Source: Myxococcales bacterium
GTDB taxonomy: Bacteria; Myxococcota; Myxococcia; Myxococcales; JAJYLH01
DNA length: 64,000 nt
Assembly: GCA_021787845.1 (NCBI GenBank)
Contig: JAJYLH010000015.1
Location: 26,425 to 90,424 of the forward strand
Direction of reading: 5' to 3'
Shown here piece by piece: positions 62,947 through 64,000 of the stretch. Made by a program: the position numbers and the translations under genes. The notes beneath the pieces are model-generated. The model saw nothing but the letters and a program-made list of their open reading frames with translations, ran no database searches and had not been told where the DNA came from. The first letter of the stretch is position 1, and every line of letters starts with the position of its first letter.

Positions 62947-63669
62947 ATGCCGACTCGGACTGCCAGCGACACTCGACCACGACGCCACCGAGGCCCGGGT
63001 TCCCACCCGGGGACCGCTTGGGTGCCCTACACGTTACGCGGACGGATTGTCCTCGTGTTTGGTGGGTCACTCCTGCTCCTCGTCACCGGTGCCGTTCTGC
63101 TCGCGGGGCGCGGCGCGGGCCAGGCTCCATCCACGAGTTCGGCGACCACTTCTCGCGCCACGGCGCCGGTCTCGGTTACGAGCACACTTCCGACCTTGAA
63201 GAAGTCGACCGGAGAGCCGCAGCGCTACCATCAGGTGCTGTCGCGGGACAATGGGCGTGACGCCGTCGGCGTCTGGGAGAAGGGGCCCTCGCCGACGGCG
63301 CAGTTCGCGAAACGGGCGCTAGTGCCTTTGACTCCGGAAGAGGAAGACGTGCTCCGGCATCACCCGCCGGAGGATCTCTCGCAGCTAATCGCGGGCGCGA
63401 TGCAAGCGTACGTGCACGCGGACGACGCGCATCGTGCGGAGGCAGACCGTCGCTACCTAATGCTCTTGAACCTCGCGGCGAAGCTTGAGTCGGACCGGGT
63501 GTCGGCGACGCCAGCGGAGATTCACACGCAGCATGACTACCTCAATGCGGTGGCCGCGAAACAGGCCGCATGGCAGCAACTCTCTCCACCGCAACGTGCC
63601 GAGAGGGAATCGGAGTTCAAGTACCAGTTCTTTCAGACGCGGCTCGGTCCGCACAAGGAAATACCATGA
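62947..63669 (+). CDS. Hypothetical single-TM protein
   Basis: A 240-aa protein with one membrane segment at about 32-55 (RIVLVFGGSLLLLVTGAVLLAG), a Ser/Thr-rich linker and a charged helical domain (LTPEEEDVLRHHPPEDLSQL, AEADRRYLMLLNLAAKLESD, QQLSPPQRAERESEFKYQFF). It is probably anchored in the inner membrane with the helical domain outside. Codon use is less GC3-biased than in neighbours, which suggests acquisition. I recognise no family. It overlaps the next gene by ATGA. Confidence 0.6.
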   Translation: MPTRTASDTRPRRHRGPGSHPGTAWVPYTLRGRIVLVFGGSLLLLVTGAVLLAGRGAGQAPSTSSATTSRATAPVSVTSTLPTLKKSTGEPQRYHQVLSRDNGRDAVGVWEKGPSPTAQFAKRALVPLTPEEEDVLRHHPPEDLSQLIAGAMQAYVHADDAHRAEADRRYLMLLNLAAKLESDRVSATPAEIHTQHDYLNAVAAKQAAWQQLSPPQRAERESEFKYQFFQTRLGPHKEIP

Positions 63670-64000
63670 AACGAGTCACCCTGCTGTTTGCCCTCGCCAT
63701 CGTCCTCGCCATCTTGCCTGCAGCCGCGTCGGCCACGGTCGCGTATCAGGAGGAGCCGAGCGTTGGCGATTTCATCTGGCTTGCTGACTACCTGACAGCG
63801 GGACTACCCTACACCTTCGAAACCCGGAACCTGACCGGAGAGAACGCCGATACTGTGATGTACCTGCTCTACCACGACTGGGTATCCAGACACCTCAGGT
63901 GTCTTGGTCCCCGATCCGCTCACCCTGAGGTGCCCGCGCCCACGGAGCATGAATGGAGCACGGCAAGCATGCGCGGGCCTCGAAGGGCGAGCGCGAGGGT
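63666..64000 (+). CDS. Secreted protein (PPC-domain-like), runs off the window
   Basis: An ATG overlapping the previous stop opens a frame that continues to the window edge. Residues 1-23 are a signal peptide (LLFALAIVLAILPAAASA). The mature start (DYLTAGLPYTFETRNL, ADTVMYLL) resembles the pre-peptidase C-terminal fold of secreted proteins. From about codon 73 the sequence turns into a GC-rich palindromic repeat (63919-63992), and the peptide loses any family-like character. The gene may therefore be interrupted or truncated there. Not in the ORF track because no stop is reached. Confidence 0.4.
   Translation, partial: MKRVTLLFALAIVLAILPAAASATVAYQEEPSVGDFIWLADYLTAGLPYTFETRNLTGENADTVMYLLYHDWVSRHLRCLGPRSAHPEVPAPTEHEWSTASMRGPRRASAR
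63919..63992. repeat. Palindromic element at window edge
   Basis: CTCACCCTGAGGTGCCCGCG and CGCGGGCCTCGAAGGGCGAG form about 20-bp imperfect arms around a 32-nt loop. A smaller palindrome (CACCTCAGGTG) lies just before it. It looks like a dispersed repeat of the kind found in many high-GC genomes, and it falls within the last gene's frame. Confidence 0.6.

Overview
The window is high-GC DNA (roughly 70% by eye, with strong GC3 bias that creates long antisense shadow ORFs) from a Gram-negative bacterium with an outer membrane: it has lipobox lipoproteins, beta-barrel proteins, a tripartite RND pump and a Lol/MacB-like ABC exporter. Many lipoproteins, FHA/TPR proteins and sparse operons look like Myxococcota or a neighbouring former-deltaproteobacterial lineage. 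This placement is inference; the EF-Tu switch I region instead resembles the planctomycete type. No tRNA, rRNA or CRISPR was recognised.

Layout. 1-7.8 kb: surface-polysaccharide and mixed genes (flippase fragment, glycosyltransferase/methyltransferase, lysine-2,3-aminomutase-like radical SAM enzyme, RimK ligase, GT39/83-type membrane glycosyltransferase). 7.9-17.4 kb: an ABC exporter pair divergent from a TolC-MFP-RND efflux operon, with overlapping divergent promoters. 17.4-22.3 kb: porin-PstS operon and cytochrome bd oxidase. 22.9-29.6 kb: OtsB, XerD, a Sua5/YciO protein, ArgJ, an FHA protein and lipoproteins. 29.8-41.2 kb: a str-S10 ribosomal cluster on the minus strand (rpsL-rpsG-fusA-tuf-rpsJ-rplD-W-B-rpsS-rplV-rpsC-rplP-rpmC-rpsQ-rplN-X-E-rpsN). 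rplC is missing and the cluster stops after rpsN. 41.4-45.3 kb: RsmE and two envelope proteins. 45.9-53.3 kb: all seven steps to chorismate, as AroG with a degenerate chorismate mutase domain, AroA, an AroC-chorismate mutase fusion, a trifunctional AroD-AroE-AroK protein and AroB, with a DUF433/DUF5615 toxin-antitoxin pair in the middle. 53.5-61.4 kb: a PBP-like transpeptidase, an ABC-2 transporter, PlsC, a TPR lipoprotein, a NUDIX hydrolase and a sensor kinase. 61.6-64 kb: repeat-rich DNA with a transposase remnant and two hypothetical envelope or secreted proteins.

Repeats are the second theme. A 9-nt GATC-rich motif (TCSGATCGG) forms short palindromic clusters at nine intergenic sites. A 9 x 42-nt array of dyads precedes the AroG gene. 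A perfectly phased 31 x 21-nt array lies at 61.6-62.3 kb. Three further palindromic families sit mainly at gene ends. Several clusters lie at convergent gene ends, and one lies exactly where the ribosomal cluster is broken.

The strongest candidates for something new are the fused shikimate cluster, in which chorismate mutase activity seems to have moved from the first enzyme to the last, and the phased repeat arrays.
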